A DNA stretch of 64,000 bases. Source: Anoplopoma fimbria (Eukaryota; Chordata; Actinopteri; Perciformes; Anoplopomatidae). A program made the position numbers and the translations under genes. Below are positions 63,131 through 64,000 of the stretch, piece by piece. Location: NCBI RefSeq assembly GCF_027596085.1, contig NC_072472.1, positions 9,542,219 to 9,606,218 on the forward strand, in the 5' to 3' direction. How positions within the stretch are numbered: position 1 is the first letter of the stretch; the number at the start of each line of letters is the position of its first letter. The notes beneath the pieces are model-generated. The model searched no databases. It had not been told where the DNA came from and saw only the letters and a program-made list of their open reading frames with translations.

Positions 63131-64000
63131 GTTTTACTCATGTGGGAGGCGCAGCAGTTCATTGAAGCAGCAGTGACACGTTTCTCACACAGGCAGTGTG
63201 GCCCGTGGGAAAGTGATGCAGAAGAATACATAGCAGCTTCAGGGCTATAACAAAAAAAGATGGGCCACAAATCCACCAACAGAGATAGCTTCTAAGATAT
63301 TCATAAAATAAAAAGAAGAGTTGTATTTGGTCTCTGAATGACTTGTAGGAATGCAGTGTGCGCCTTCAGCCTGCAGGGCTCCCAGGAAACCCTTTAACAC
63401 TGTCCTCTGTTATTGAATTTCTGGTGTTTTTTGAGTTTAAACCCTTTTTTTTGTGTGTCTAGCATGAAAAAGAAGATCGATGATAAAGATCACCATCTGG
63501 TTTAGTAACAAGCTGATTCATTGTTGTGTTTCAGAAAACAAATAACAACGTGGTACGTTTTTGATGTTCTTTAAAAGGGGAAAGGTGAACCCGCAGCCTT
63601 CCTTTCCATGGTTATCAAGGACAGTCATGAGTTTATTTTTATTTTTAGATGTGAAATGATACGTGTGAAAATGATCCATGACTGTACTTATCAGGAGGTT
63701 TGATGTTCAGCTCTATGTTATTTTCAGGGAACAGGTTTTTTTCAGGTTGCAGAATTTAAACCGCAACTTCATATCCTCGAGATCTTTTACGCTCCTTACC
63801 GAAAAATGCATCACATCCTTCTCTTCGCTCTTTACCAGCATGAGATCTGGTTTTATTATAGAAAAGTCTGACTCTGATTACCTTCACCAGCCGTCCAGAA
63901 ATGTTTTTGATAAAGAAAATTGAAGCCCACTGTTGAAGCGGGTAACATTGCCATGTAAAGTGTAATGTCAACGTTCCCACTCTTCACCTTGAGAAGGCTC

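Overview
This window reads as intergenic and intronic DNA from a ray-finned (teleost, probably percomorph) fish. Two observations support that: thirteen dinucleotide (AC/GT)n arrays of about 95-160 bp, and several degenerate dispersed repeats that I recognise from teleost genomes. No bacterial, viral or organellar gene organisation is present. Most open frames in the window are translations of (CA)n/(GT)n or low-complexity tracts and are not genes.

Two protein genes can be supported firmly. On the minus strand at 41629-43120 lies a complete three-exon fgf1 (acidic fibroblast growth factor). Its coding exons are 169, 104 and 186 nt, it predicts a 152-residue protein, and all splice sites are canonical. 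On the plus strand at 51966-52119 lies the first coding exon of arhgap26 (GRAF1, a BAR-PH-RhoGAP-SH3 protein), ending in a canonical phase-1 donor. The rest of that gene lies beyond the right edge. The head-to-head fgf1/arhgap26 arrangement matches the human 5q31 neighbourhood and supports both calls.

Layout. 1-41 kb: gene-poor DNA 3' of fgf1, holding microsatellites, old dispersed repeats, a foldback (MITE-like) element at about 9.4-9.9 kb, polypurine/polypyrimidine tracts, perfect AT-rich palindromes and three weak candidate exons that I could not assign. 41-43.3 kb: fgf1. 43.3-51.3 kb: the shared 5' region of the two divergent genes, with candidate non-coding fgf1 exons (44.6 and 47.6 kb), two perfect CRE octamers, a CTCF-like site in a GC-rich patch at 49.35-49.53 kb, a dispersed-repeat block at 50.0-50.6 kb, and two LINE-tail-like copies just before the arhgap26 promoter. 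51.3-52.1 kb: arhgap26 promoter, 5' leader (including a short upstream ORF ending in nine CAG codons) and exon 1. 52.1-64 kb: arhgap26 intron 1, with more microsatellites, a G-quadruplex-capable G tract, an unassigned 84-codon candidate terminal exon at 59646-59900, and repeat copies whose relatives lie in the first 18 kb.

I found no evidence for a new defence-like or enzymatic system. The most interesting items are the divergent features of the predicted FGF1 protein (altered heparin-binding loop, shortened receptor-contact loop, no N-terminal KKPK-type signal), the regulatory architecture between the two genes, the polyglutamine upstream ORF, and the unusually uniform length of the dinucleotide arrays.
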